Origin: CAADGU01 sp035444285
Lineage (GTDB): Bacteria; Chloroflexota; Anaerolineae; Promineifilales; Promineifilaceae
Direction: 5' to 3'
NCBI GenBank assembly: GCA_035444285.1
Contig: DAOMOK010000004.1
Location: forward strand, 310,001 to 374,000
Length of the DNA stretch: 64,000 nucleotides
Shown here: positions 51,026 to 61,721 of the stretch, in pieces
Numbering within the stretch: the stretch's first letter is position 1
How the letters are laid out: each line of letters opens with the position of its first letter
Notes under the pieces: generated by a model
The model's input: only the letters and a program-made list of their open reading frames with translations
What the model was told of the DNA's origin: nothing
The model's database searches: none
Translations under genes and position numbers: made by a program

Positions 51026-52096
51026 CTACGACATCTTCAACTTGTCCCGATAGCGCGTATATGTGGCGTAATTGATTTCCTTACGCCGGGAAATGTACGC
51101 TTCGGTAGTAGGCGCGTTGGCCCGCACCTCCGGCAATTTGTCCGTCACCGTCAGATCAAAGGCGTCAGAGCCAGAACCAGAGCCATAACTCACCATCAAA
51201 ATCCGGTCGCCGGGTTCGGCTACATCCAGAATCGCCGTCAGGCCAATCATGGAAGAACCAGAGTAGGTATTGCCAATGCGCGGGCTGAGCAAACCAGGTT
51301 TGATCTGCTCCATGCTAAAGCCCAACTGTTTGGCCACCCGTTCCGGGAATTTGGCATTGGGTTGGTGGAACACCGCCCAATCATAATCGGCCGCCGTCGT
51401 GCCCATCTCGCTCATCAACGCTTCGGCCGCGCCCATGATGTGTTTGAAGTAAGCCGGTTCCCCCGTAAAACGGTCGCCGTGCGACGGATACTCGGCGTGC
51501 GCCCGCCGCCAGAAGTCTGGCGTGTCCGTCACAAAGGAGTAGGAGGCATTGATAATCGCCACCGCTTCATCGGCAGGGCCAAGCAGAATGGCCGCGCCAC
51601 CGGCCGCGGCCGTGTATTCCAACGCATCGCCGGGCCGCCCCTGCGCCGTGTCCATGCCGATGGTCAGCGCATAACGGGCCATACCCGACCCCACAAAGCC
51701 AATACCGGCCTGCATCGCCTCTGTACCTGCTTTGCAGGCAAATTCCCAATCCGCCGCCAGCGTATTGGGCACTGACCCAATCGCTTCGGCCACAATGGTG
51801 CTGGTGGGTTTGACGGCATAGGGATGGCTTTCACTGCCTACCCAGACAGCGCGAATTTCCTGAGGGTCAACCTGTCCACGCAGCAGCGCATTACGCGCCG
51901 CTTCCACAGACATGGTAGCCACATCTTCATCCAGGCCATTGACCGCTTTTTCCTGAATGGGGACGCCGCCCACACCACCCGTCCACATTTGCGAGATTTC
52001 TTTGGCCGGTATGCGGTAACGGGGCACATAGGCCCCATAACCAACGATACCCACCGGGCGATCTGGTTTCATCAATTTGTTGTTTGGTTGAGTCAT
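51026..52096 (-). CDS. Hydroxymethylglutaryl-CoA synthase, archaeal type
   Basis: 356 aa from ATG 52096 (GAGGAAACT upstream). An in-frame extension to 52144 is coded by repeat words and rejected. Opening VGIVGYGAYVPRYRIPAKEI and nucleophile Cys121 in EFACKAGTEAMQ are typical of archaeal HMG-CoA synthases of about 350 aa; HQPNAKFP holds the catalytic His, and LLSPRIGNTYSGSSMIGL is the CoA-site block. It condenses acetyl-CoA with acetoacetyl-CoA in the mevalonate pathway. Next to HMG-CoA reductase and the thiolase-like gene. Confidence 0.93.
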   Translation of the reverse strand: MTQPNNKLMKPDRPVGIVGYGAYVPRYRIPAKEISQMWTGGVGGVPIQEKAVNGLDEDVATMSVEAARNALLRGQVDPQEIRAVWVGSESHPYAVKPTSTIVAEAIGSVPNTLAADWEFACKAGTEAMQAGIGFVGSGMARYALTIGMDTAQGRPGDALEYTAAAGGAAILLGPADEAVAIINASYSFVTDTPDFWRRAHAEYPSHGDRFTGEPAYFKHIMGAAEALMSEMGTTAADYDWAVFHQPNAKFPERVAKQLGFSMEQIKPGLLSPRIGNTYSGSSMIGLTAILDVAEPGDRILMVSYGSGSGSDAFDLTVTDKLPEVRANAPTTEAYISRRKEINYATYTRYRDKLKMS

Positions 52097-52110
52097 AGTT
52101 TCCTCGTAAT

Positions 52111-52166
52111 CGGTAATCGGTGAACGGTAAACGGTAATCGGCAAAACAACCGATTACCGTTTACCG
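52111..52166. repeat. Word hairpin of the GTAATCGG family at the HMG-CoA reductase 3' end
   Basis: Perfect 17-bp arms CGGTAAACGGTAATCGG (52125-52141) and complement (52150-52166), 8-nt loop. The right arm encodes the last residues (IGKR) and stop of HMG-CoA reductase; the left side abuts the HMG-CoA synthase ribosome site. Confidence 0.9.
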
Positions 52167-53443
52167 ATTGCCGATAACAGTTCTTTTGCCCGCTCCACGC
52201 GGATGTTTTGTTCTTCGACAAGCTGGTCGGCAATGATCTGCACCTGACCATCCAGGGCGCCGGCCGCCAGGGCCACCTGGCGGGCGTGCATCCGCATGTG
52301 GCCTTGTTGAATGCCGACGGTTGCCAGGGCTTTGATGGCTGCCAGATTTTGCGCCAGGCCGACGGCAGCCATCACCTGCGCCAGTTCCGCCGCTGACTGG
52401 ACGTTGAGAATTTTCAGGGCAACCTGGGCGGTGGGGTGAACTTTGGTGGCGCCGCCGACTACACCGACGGAAAGGGGCAGGGTGATTTCGCCGTAGAGGT
52501 CGCCGTTATCGTTGACGTGCCAGTCGGTGAGGGATTGGTAACGGCCGTGCCGCGCCGCATAGGCATGTGCCCCCGCTTCTACCGCCCGCCAATCATTACC
52601 GGTGGCAATACAGACGGCGTCAATGCCATTCATAATGCCCTTGTTGTGGGTGGCGGCCCGGTACGGGTCTACCACGGCAAAGGCGTTGGCTTCGGCAATG
52701 AGTTGGGCCACTTCGTAGCCGGAGTAGGTGGTGCGCTGGGCTAACGCATCGGCGGGGATGGTGCAGCGGGCCGTAGCCGTGCGCCGGTCGGTGAGGTTGG
52801 AGAGGATGCGCAGGTTAGAACGACCACCGCTCAGTTCGGTGACGAGCGGGGCGATGCTCTCCACGGCCGTGTTGATGGCATTGGCGCCCATGGCATCGCG
52901 GCAGTCATACAGCAGGTGGATGATGAGCATAGGGCCGACGGGGGTGTCCCAAAACGGCCGTATCTCAATATCCCGCGCCCCGCCGCCGCGCTTGACAATG
53001 TTCTGGCTGCTCTCGTTAGCCGCTTCCATGATACGGTGTTTGTGGGCGGAGATGGCCGACATGGCTACGTTCATATCGGGGATGTCCAGCAGTTGAATCT
53101 GGCCGATCATGATGGGGTCGGAGGATTCGGTGTGGAAGCCGCCGCCTTCGCGGATGAGTTTGGCGGCGTGGCTGACGGCGGCCAAGACGCTCGGTTCTTC
53201 CACGGCCATGGGGATCAGATAGTCACGGCCGTTGATCAAAAAGTTGGCGGCTACCCCTAACGGTAAGGCAAAGGTGCCCAGCGCATTTTCGATCATTTTG
53301 TCGGCCTGGGTGGGGGGTAAGCCACGGCCGTGCAAAATCGCCTTGTCTTCTTCCGTCAGGTCAGCCCAGGCCGCCACCATTTCGATGCGTTCTTCCAACG
53401 ACAACTTATAAAAGCCGGGTAGTCGTGAAGATTTGTCAATCAC
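52154..53443 (-). CDS. mvaA: Hydroxymethylglutaryl-CoA reductase, class II
   Basis: 429 aa from a GTG start at 53443 with AGGAAAAG upstream. Class II features: ENALGTFALPLGVAANFLIN with catalytic Glu52, DAMGANAINT, HNKGIMNG with the catalytic Lys, and GHMRMHARQVA with the C-terminal His. It reduces HMG-CoA to mevalonate (or the reverse in degraders such as Pseudomonas mevalonii). With HMG-CoA synthase downstream, biosynthesis is the likely direction. The later pathway enzymes are outside the window. Confidence 0.94.
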   Translation of the reverse strand: MIDKSSRLPGFYKLSLEERIEMVAAWADLTEEDKAILHGRGLPPTQADKMIENALGTFALPLGVAANFLINGRDYLIPMAVEEPSVLAAVSHAAKLIREGGGFHTESSDPIMIGQIQLLDIPDMNVAMSAISAHKHRIMEAANESSQNIVKRGGGARDIEIRPFWDTPVGPMLIIHLLYDCRDAMGANAINTAVESIAPLVTELSGGRSNLRILSNLTDRRTATARCTIPADALAQRTTYSGYEVAQLIAEANAFAVVDPYRAATHNKGIMNGIDAVCIATGNDWRAVEAGAHAYAARHGRYQSLTDWHVNDNGDLYGEITLPLSVGVVGGATKVHPTAQVALKILNVQSAAELAQVMAAVGLAQNLAAIKALATVGIQQGHMRMHARQVALAAGALDGQVQIIADQLVEEQNIRVERAKELLSAIGKR

Positions 53444-53459
53444 AATTCTTTTCCTTTCT

Positions 53460-53541
53460 CAGACCCAAAGGATTTTCAAAACCCTTCGGGTCTCTTTCTC
53501 TGCTTTACAAAATGAGAGATTGGGTTGTTGTGCCCAATCTC
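53460..53541. repeat. Two hairpins upstream of HMG-CoA reductase
   Basis: AGACCC...GGGTCT at 53461-53493 (sister of 712-745) and GAGATTGGG...CCCAATCTC at 53516-53541. Both lie between the shared upstream element and the GTG start, so they could affect the leader. Confidence 0.7.
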
Positions 53542-53568
53542 AATAACCCGGACTATAGCGTTGGTTTT

Positions 53569-53592
53569 CTGCCAAAAGCTGTCAGGAAAGGT
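53569..53592 (-). promoter_or_regulatory. Shared upstream element, copy 2 (HMG-CoA reductase)
   Basis: On the minus strand CTGACAGCTTTTGGCAG, flanked by ACCTTTC; about 127 bp upstream of the GTG start. See copy 1 at 48160-48183. Confidence 0.55.
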
Positions 53593-53642
53593 TTCAGGAA
53601 GGAATTGACGGGGAAAATAAGCAAACGGTAAGGTACAACAAC

Positions 53643-54098
53643 TCAGGCAATGGCGCGCATGAAGTAGATGTCTCCATCTGCTTCGTGGGTGCGGTGGAAG
53701 CCGTTGGCTTCGTAGAAGTGAATGGCTTCCGTCCAGGTGGCGGTGGTTTCCAGCACCACCTGGGTATAGCCCATTTCCTGGGCGGATTGTAACAGGGCAT
53801 GGAGGAGGACACGGCCGTATCCCTTTCTCCTCTCACCTTTATCCACCGACATGCGCACAATCTGCCCTGTTTTCTCCCCCTGCGGCAGCAGCGCCCCGGT
53901 GGCCACCAGCGCCCCGGTGGCCACCAGCCGTTCCGCCTCATAAGCCACCAAAAACAGACCATCGGCGTAGCTGGCGGCAATATCGTCCAGGTCGGGGTTT
54001 TGCGTGGGGTCTAACCAGCCCCAATGCTCAACCAGCCCGGCCAAAATGAGGGCTTTGGCGGCGGGCTGGTCAGCGGGGTGGAACGGCCGTATTTCCAT
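53643..54098 (-). CDS. GNAT family N-acetyltransferase
   Basis: 151 aa from ATG 54098 (MEIRPFHPADQPAAK); an extension to 54149 is coded by hairpin sequence. The acetyl-CoA pyrophosphate loop is KGERRKGYGRVLLHAL, and YEANGFHR is the usual C-terminal element. Substrate unknown. It contains an exact 18-bp tandem duplication (53890-53925) giving VATGAL twice in a core beta-strand region, a recent slippage event that may alter the fold. Confidence 0.88.
   Translation of the reverse strand: MEIRPFHPADQPAAKALILAGLVEHWGWLDPTQNPDLDDIAASYADGLFLVAYEAERLVATGALVATGALLPQGEKTGQIVRMSVDKGERRKGYGRVLLHALLQSAQEMGYTQVVLETTATWTEAIHFYEANGFHRTHEADGDIYFMRAIA
53890..53925. repeat. 18-bp perfect tandem duplication in the GNAT gene
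   Basis: AGCGCCCCGGTGGCCACC twice in a row, in frame. Confidence 0.95.
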
Positions 54099-54117
54099 TA
54101 GCCCTATTTTTAGTTGG

Positions 54118-54160
54118 TCATGGGGTAATTGAGCCACAGCAGCACTCAATTACCCCATGA
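54118..54160. terminator. Perfect 16-bp hairpin TCATGGGGTAATTGAG
   Basis: Arms 54118-54133 and 54145-54160, 11-nt loop, between the metalloprotease and GNAT genes; TAATTGGG-like word family. Confidence 0.85.
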
Positions 54161-54165
54161 CTCCG

Positions 54166-56871
54166 CTACTCCTCTTTCAAGATAACAGGCAAGTAAAGCA
54201 GGTAGTGTGGCTCCGGTATGGATATAACGGTTACGGTCACGGCGGCGTTGGCTGCCAGATTGACCGTAACGGGTACAGGATCGGTGGAAACCGGTGGGTT
54301 GAGTGCTTCGGGAGCGTCGGCTGTCGCCGTATTGACAACCAGAGTTTCGGCCGAGACGGTAGCGGTGTTGGTTGTGGTGCTGCTAATGACATTATTGGCG
54401 CAAATGTAGGTGTGGCTGGCAGTCGGGGCCAGGGTGATGGCGGCAAAGGTGCAGCCAACGACGCCAGGATCACTGACCAGGACGTTGGTTAAGGTAATGG
54501 CGTTTGGATTGGTAATGGTGATGGTGTAGGTAACGGCCGTGCCCGCTACTACCTCCTCCTGGTCAACCGTCTTCTCTATCTCGATGCTCAGAGTAGGAGC
54601 GATGGTGGCGGTACATTCAAACAAGACCTGGCTATCCGGATTGATGTCTACTGTCGCCATCAGATCACCGGGAATGCCATTGCAAACCGGCCCACTAATG
54701 CCAACGGGGAAAACATCGGTAACGGCCGTTGTCGCTGTGACATTACCCACATTGCTGATAGTAATGGTATAGGTAAGAGGGTCGCCAGGCAGTGCAGGTT
54801 CCACAACCGCCACGCTCTTTTCTATTTGCAAGACAGCCCGATCTACGCTCAGGATAGTGAAGTTGACGTCGGAAATATCAAAGAAGATATTATCGGAACA
54901 TATCACCTGTACCCGCCCCTGGGTGGTGGGAACAAACGGAATGATGATATTTTCAGCGCCATCATTTAGCCGGTTGGCTTCAATGAGAACAGGATAGGTA
55001 TACCCACCATCTGTAGAAAGGCGAAGGTCTACCTGGGCGCAATTGATGGGCGACTGGTCGGTATTCGCCACATTCCAGGTTATAGTTTCTATGTTACCGG
55101 TTTCCCAGGTGACGGCCGTGTTTGGCGCTGTCACCTCAAATGGCCCTGTCCCCTCTACGGCCGTTACCTGTATGGCGTCATAATTCACGCCGCCAGCGCT
55201 GGGAGACACATTGTTGTCACGCACCGTCAGGCGAAAATTCATGACACGAGCATACCCAGGCAATAATTCGCCAATGGTGTGCGTATTGTTCACGATGTTT
55301 GAAATCTGGGGGAAAATGCGATAGGGAACGGTGACAGGCACAAACGAGCGGAAAAGGGGAGCATTGCCTACCGGGTTATCTGGATGTCCTGCCGGACCCA
55401 GGTCAAACTGCTCCCAATCATATGTCAATGTGTCGCCATCTATATCCGCAGCCGAACCAGATAGAATAAAGGGGGTGTTGAGCGGAATTGTGAAGTCATC
55501 ACCGGCGTTAACGGTGGGGCCGGTGTTGCCCGTCAGGGTGATCACGGGGCAGGTATTCCCCTGACCGGCTACGGTGTAAGCCCGAATTTCGTCGAAACTC
55601 TTGCCATGAAAATCGTCGTCACTGTTGGCCTGGATGTTCTGGTTGCCGCAGATACCGGCATAAGCCATGATTGTGGTACCGCTGCCCGGCTCGTAGGCAG
55701 TAGAGCCGTTACGATTGCCACCGGAACAGGAGCCGGCGTTGCCGTTGAAAGTGTGATTAGCGCCATATTGGTGCCCCATTTCATGGGCCACATAATCCAC
55801 ATAAAACGGATCACCAATCGGATTGGGTAAACCGGTGACGCCACGTGCTTTAAACCCGGAGCGGCAAGGCACACCAAGATTCGCAACGCCACCACCACCG
55901 GTGCTAAAGACATGCCCAATATCATAGTTCGCATCGCCAATGACTGCGTCCAGATTAGCCTGATTTTGCCCTAACATGGTCACGCCGTTGTCATTCGTAT
56001 AGGGGTCGGTGACCGGATCGGTATAAACAATGAGGTCATTATTGGCGATCAGTTCCATGCGTACAGCCACATCACGCTCATAGATACCATTCACGCGGTT
56101 CATGGCAACGACAATGGCAGCCATGCCGTCGGGAACGGTGCCGCCATGGTAAATAGTGTATTCACCGGTGGCTGCCACAGCCAGGCGGTACGTGCGCAAT
56201 TCCTCGCCGGAGGATAAAACAATGCCACTGGCTTGCAGAGCAGCTACCAGCGCTTCCACTTCGCTGTTATCGCCCTGTGGCGGATGTTCGACGAAGGGGC
56301 TGCTGGGCCGAGTATAGTCCTGTTTGTGATAAACCAGGTAGTGGATGGTATCAGCCCGGCTGTAGGGGTCAATGTAAATAGAGCCGGTGGTTGACAATAT
56401 GGTGGCATGAAAACCAAACTGGGTCCAGCCCAGGCGGACAGTAGCTGTGGGGTCGTCCAGGCCACGACCGGCATAGGTTTTCATCAGAGGGAACTTGGCA
56501 GCCAGTTCAGGGGCCATGATAGGGGATTCAACGAGGCGGAAACGGCCGTACCCACCGTCTGGCAATGGCAAATACATAACTGCCTGACTGTTTTGTGCCG
56601 CCTCTGTAAATTCCAGAGGCGCCTGCGCCAATATCAGTTGCATTGCTGCCGCATCCAAAGCCATTACCCGGTAACGATCAGGATGAAGTATGCGTTCAGC
56701 CTGACTACGGAGGGTGGCTTCGTCTACTTCCCGCCAGACGCTATCAGGCGAGGGGGCAGCCGGGCTGCTGGCAATTGCCTGCCGCGAAATGAAAATCATC
56801 ACAGCAAACAATACAAGGCTAATGCCTACAACTCGCAGAACAACTCCCTGAGGCAAATGTTGTAGCTTCAT
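54166..56871 (-). CDS. Secreted reprolysin-like zinc metalloprotease with DUF11 repeats and Y-L-P-V-I-L-K tail
   Basis: 901 aa from ATG 56871 behind AAGGAG. Signal peptide to about residue 35, a pro-region, then the metzincin site HEMGHQYGANH (residues 363-373) and a Met-turn IMAYAG downstream. Next come a proprotein/PKD-like stretch and two DUF11 modules (LQIEKSVAVVEPALPGDPLT; IEIEKTVDQEEVVAGTAVT), ending in LLYLPVILKEE. Outer-surface or released protease. It starts 14 bp after the pepF stop, so the two form an operon. Confidence 0.9.
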   Translation of the reverse strand: MKLQHLPQGVVLRVVGISLVLFAVMIFISRQAIASSPAAPSPDSVWREVDEATLRSQAERILHPDRYRVMALDAAAMQLILAQAPLEFTEAAQNSQAVMYLPLPDGGYGRFRLVESPIMAPELAAKFPLMKTYAGRGLDDPTATVRLGWTQFGFHATILSTTGSIYIDPYSRADTIHYLVYHKQDYTRPSSPFVEHPPQGDNSEVEALVAALQASGIVLSSGEELRTYRLAVAATGEYTIYHGGTVPDGMAAIVVAMNRVNGIYERDVAVRMELIANNDLIVYTDPVTDPYTNDNGVTMLGQNQANLDAVIGDANYDIGHVFSTGGGGVANLGVPCRSGFKARGVTGLPNPIGDPFYVDYVAHEMGHQYGANHTFNGNAGSCSGGNRNGSTAYEPGSGTTIMAYAGICGNQNIQANSDDDFHGKSFDEIRAYTVAGQGNTCPVITLTGNTGPTVNAGDDFTIPLNTPFILSGSAADIDGDTLTYDWEQFDLGPAGHPDNPVGNAPLFRSFVPVTVPYRIFPQISNIVNNTHTIGELLPGYARVMNFRLTVRDNNVSPSAGGVNYDAIQVTAVEGTGPFEVTAPNTAVTWETGNIETITWNVANTDQSPINCAQVDLRLSTDGGYTYPVLIEANRLNDGAENIIIPFVPTTQGRVQVICSDNIFFDISDVNFTILSVDRAVLQIEKSVAVVEPALPGDPLTYTITISNVGNVTATTAVTDVFPVGISGPVCNGIPGDLMATVDINPDSQVLFECTATIAPTLSIEIEKTVDQEEVVAGTAVTYTITITNPNAITLTNVLVSDPGVVGCTFAAITLAPTASHTYICANNVISSTTTNTATVSAETLVVNTATADAPEALNPPVSTDPVPVTVNLAANAAVTVTVISIPEPHYLLYLPVILKEE

Positions 56872-56885
56872 TCGTTTTACTCCTT

Positions 56886-58703
<1,818 letters not shown>

Positions 58704-58722
58704 GTGATTCTCCTGAAAACAG

Positions 58723-58777
58723 GTTTGTAGTAGGCGATTTATCGCCTATTAAAAACACTGATGTGACTACTACAAAC
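58723..58777. repeat. Hairpin of the TAGTAGGCGATTTATCGCC family, variant
   Basis: Inner palindrome TAGGCGATTTATCGCCTA (58731-58748) within outer arms GTTTGTAGTA / TACTACAAAC (58723-58732 and 58768-58777). Between divergent genes. Confidence 0.75.
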
Positions 58778-58880
58778 ATTTTTGCGGATTGTATCTGCTT
58801 ATGCATCAGGTACAAAGATTGAGAATTTAGAGCAGGTGTAATAAAATAAGCGCAAATCCATCCGCAGTAGAGAAAATCGT

Positions 58881-60902
58881 ATGAAATCATCTTCCGGCAG
58901 CAAGCGGCATTATCTCAGTGATCTTTTATCGCTGAATAGTTACGGCATCCCAGATGACCAGGTAAAGGCGGCGATCAACCAGTCATTGATGAACTATTTG
59001 CCGTTTATGTATGGCGTGGTCGGATTCTTCTTTTTGGCGTATGCGGTGCTGCAATTGACGGTGTTGCAGGAAACGCAGGCGACGCTTATGGCGGCTGTGG
59101 CCCTGGGCAGTGCGGCGCTGATGTTGGTGATGGCGTTTATTTTGCGGCGGGGCGCCCTGCCGGATATGTGGGCGGAGCCGCTAACGGCGTTTGGGGCGGC
59201 GTTGGTGCTGGCGAGCATTGTGCTGCGGGCGCAGCTCACGATGAATCCCAACCAGGTGGCAAATCTGGCCCTCTTCTTGTTTGCCATTGCCATCATTTTT
59301 GTGTCGCCGTTCTGGTATGGCTTGTTCTCGTTGCTGACGTTAGGGGCGCTGTTGCTGGCGATTTACACCTTTCCGCCTTCGGCTGATTGGCCTTATTTTG
59401 TGGTGGTGACGCTGGCGGCGATGGCTACCGGTTTACTGGCGCATGTGGTACGGGTGCGGGCCTACCGGCATACCGTCATTTTGCGGATTGTGGAGCGTGA
59501 TCAGCGTCAGGCATTGCAAATGTTAACACTGCAACTGCACACGGCCGTGGCCGTGGGCCAGCGTATCACCTCCATTTTAGACCAGGAAACCCTGATGCCG
59601 CAGGTGGCAGAGTTGATTCGGCAGCAGTACCAGGTGTGTTATGTGGGGCTGTTTTTGCCGGATGTGGCGGGGATGGGGCTGACGGCCGTAGCCCAATCTG
59701 GGACCAACATTGACACAGACACACCACCGCGGCAGGTGGGGAAGGGTGGGCTGGCGGGTTGGGTGATGCAGCACGGCCGTGCCCTGCGCGTGGATAATGT
59801 GCTGCAAGACCAACGCTTCAAGCCGGAAGAAGCTACTGCCCGCACTCAATCGCAACTGCTGCTGCCCCTGAAAATTGGCGACCAGCTTTTGGGGGTGTTG
59901 GATTTGCAAAGTAACCGGTCAGCCGCCTTTGCCGAGGAGGAAATTCCTGCTTACCAATTGTTGGCCGATCAGGTGGTCATTGCTCTGGAAAATGCGCGGC
60001 TCTATGGCGAAGTGAAGCAGTTTAACCAGGAGTTGGAGCAAAAGGTGGACGAGCGCACGCGGGCGCTGCTAGAGGCGTATGCCCGGCTGGAACGGCTGGA
60101 CAAAACGAAGGCAGACTTCATCACCATCGCCTCCCATGAACTACGCACGCCGCTGACCATCGTGAACTTCAACAGCCAGATGATCTTGGAAGAGGCCAGA
60201 AACGAGCAAAACGAGGATTACCTGAAATGGGCGGAGGGCATTCATCGTGGCGTGCGGCGCATGGAGGAGGTGGTGGAAAATATCCTGGATGTAGCCAAGA
60301 TTGACAGCCGCTCGTTGGATTTGTTCATGTCACCGCTGAATATGCGTTTTCTGGTGCAGCAGGTGGTGCGCCGCCTGGAGCGTGAATGGGTCGGACGTCG
60401 GCTGGTGATTACAGTGGCCGATATGCCCGGCCTGCCGGAAGTGGAAGCGGACGCAGAAGCGATGGAAAAGTTATTTACACATTTGTTGATGAATGCGGTG
60501 AAATATACGCCGGACGGGGGTTTTATTCGCGTAGACGGCCGTGCCTACACATCCACCGGTAACGGCAGCGGCGAGGTGACTGGGGTGGAACTTATTGTTT
60601 CTGATACGGGCATTGGCATTGCCCCCGAAGTGCAGGAACTGGTATTCGAGAAATTTTTCCAGACGGGCAAGGTCAACCAACATTCATCCGGTAAAACGTC
60701 GTTTAAGGGGGGAGGGTCAGGCATTGGCCTGGCTATTGCCAGGGGAATTGTGGAAGCGCACAACGGCCGTATCTGGGTAGAAAGCGCCGGCTACGATGAA
60801 AACGAGTGCCCCGGCAGCGCCTTTCACGTCGTTCTGCCCATCCGCCAGTCTCACCCGTCCGAAACCAGCGAACTATCTCTGGGCCAACTTCAAGCATCGT
60901 AG
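58881..60902 (+). CDS. Membrane histidine kinase with GAF domain
   Basis: 673 aa. About six N-terminal transmembrane helices (residues ~30-185), a GAF domain (residues ~225-375, VGQRITSILDQETLMPQVAE to DQVVIALENARLYGE), a short coiled coil, HisKA with His419 in IASHELRTPL, and a HATPase with N box HLLMNAVKYTPD, G1 VSDTGIGI and G2 GGGSGIGLAI. Probably senses a small ligand or redox state. The two receiver proteins at 61035 and 61722 are likely partners. Confidence 0.93.
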   Translation: MKSSSGSKRHYLSDLLSLNSYGIPDDQVKAAINQSLMNYLPFMYGVVGFFFLAYAVLQLTVLQETQATLMAAVALGSAALMLVMAFILRRGALPDMWAEPLTAFGAALVLASIVLRAQLTMNPNQVANLALFLFAIAIIFVSPFWYGLFSLLTLGALLLAIYTFPPSADWPYFVVVTLAAMATGLLAHVVRVRAYRHTVILRIVERDQRQALQMLTLQLHTAVAVGQRITSILDQETLMPQVAELIRQQYQVCYVGLFLPDVAGMGLTAVAQSGTNIDTDTPPRQVGKGGLAGWVMQHGRALRVDNVLQDQRFKPEEATARTQSQLLLPLKIGDQLLGVLDLQSNRSAAFAEEEIPAYQLLADQVVIALENARLYGEVKQFNQELEQKVDERTRALLEAYARLERLDKTKADFITIASHELRTPLTIVNFNSQMILEEARNEQNEDYLKWAEGIHRGVRRMEEVVENILDVAKIDSRSLDLFMSPLNMRFLVQQVVRRLEREWVGRRLVITVADMPGLPEVEADAEAMEKLFTHLLMNAVKYTPDGGFIRVDGRAYTSTGNGSGEVTGVELIVSDTGIGIAPEVQELVFEKFFQTGKVNQHSSGKTSFKGGGSGIGLAIARGIVEAHNGRIWVESAGYDENECPGSAFHVVLPIRQSHPSETSELSLGQLQAS

Positions 60903-60930
60903 AGGTGATTCAGGATTTCGTGAGGCCCAA

Positions 60931-60985
60931 CGTGATGCGTGACGAGTGATGCGTGAATTCTCTGTGGTTACGTTTCACGCATCAT
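60931..60985. repeat. GTGATGC word hairpin between convergent kinase and receiver genes
   Basis: CGTGATGCGTGA (60931-60942), a second GATGCGTGAA, then TTCACGCATCA (60974-60984). Confidence 0.8.
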
Positions 60986-61034
60986 GGGCTGTCAGCCCCC
61001 TGAAATCCCAAAGAGCGTTTGTAGTTCCAAACAT

Positions 61035-61568
61035 TCAAGACCGTGTGGGAAGTGTTTCTGGGGGAAGTTGCACGACTTCTAGCCAATACTTGCCAATTTC
61101 TTCTACTTTCTCCGCCAAACTGCTATAGGTTACAGATTTGGGAATAAAAGAATTGGCGCCCAGATCATAACTCTGCTGGATATGCTCTTCTAATTCGGAT
61201 GTGGTGAGAATAACGGTGGGGATACGACGTAACAGCGGGTCAGACTTGATTTCACGCAGCGCATCCAACCCAGACATGCGCGGCATGTACAGATCAAGCA
61301 ATATCAGGCCAGGCAGGGGGCTATTTTTGAACGATTCAAACGATCCGCGCCGGTGTAAATAATCCATCAAAGCCATACCGTCAGAAACGGTATGAACCTC
61401 ATGCTCCATGTTAATGTGTGCCAGCGCTTCCTGCGCCAACATGCGATCCTCAAAATCGTCATCAGCCATCAATATGATGATAGGTTTGCGCAAATGTGCC
61501 AAAATCGTCTCCTGCTGCCTGACCACTGGCGATGATGAAGTGGTGGTGTATGCGGTGGCAACTGGCAT
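61035..61568 (-). CDS. Single-domain response regulator (Rcp1-like)
   Basis: 177 aa. A ~25-residue leader of low complexity precedes a full receiver: MADDDFEDR, acceptor Asp in LILLDLYMPRMSG, Thr in VILTTSE and Lys in FIPKSV. The insertion YLHRRGSFESFKNSPLPG before the acceptor strand is characteristic of Rcp1/phytochrome-type receivers. It probably takes phosphate from the neighbouring GAF kinase. A later start at MADDD is possible. Confidence 0.9.
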   Translation of the reverse strand: MPVATAYTTTSSSPVVRQQETILAHLRKPIIILMADDDFEDRMLAQEALAHINMEHEVHTVSDGMALMDYLHRRGSFESFKNSPLPGLILLDLYMPRMSGLDALREIKSDPLLRRIPTVILTTSELEEHIQQSYDLGANSFIPKSVTYSSLAEKVEEIGKYWLEVVQLPPETLPTRS

Positions 61569-61626
61569 GTTAGTATAACAATTATGGCCTGACCATCAAG
61601 CATCTATCACCATTAACCGTTTTGTG

Positions 61627-61632
61627 TATAAT
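61627..61632 (+). promoter_or_regulatory. -10 box upstream of the receiver gene at 61722
   Basis: TATAAT about 90 bp before the ATG in the divergent region; no strong -35. Confidence 0.45.
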
Positions 61633-61721
61633 TTAGACCGATGTGGTATGAGCAGTGACCCCATATGTGGTAATAATCGGTGTGTTTATTTCAGCCCCAG
61701 CTTGAGTGAAAGAGGTTTTTC

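Noticed and set aside
52097..52144. N-terminal extension of HMG-CoA synthase
   Set aside because: The extra residues (ITVYRSPITDY) are encoded by repeat words, while ATG 52096 has a ribosome site.
54099..54149. N-terminal extension of the GNAT protein
   Set aside because: It is encoded by the hairpin at 54118-54160 and precedes the natural domain start.
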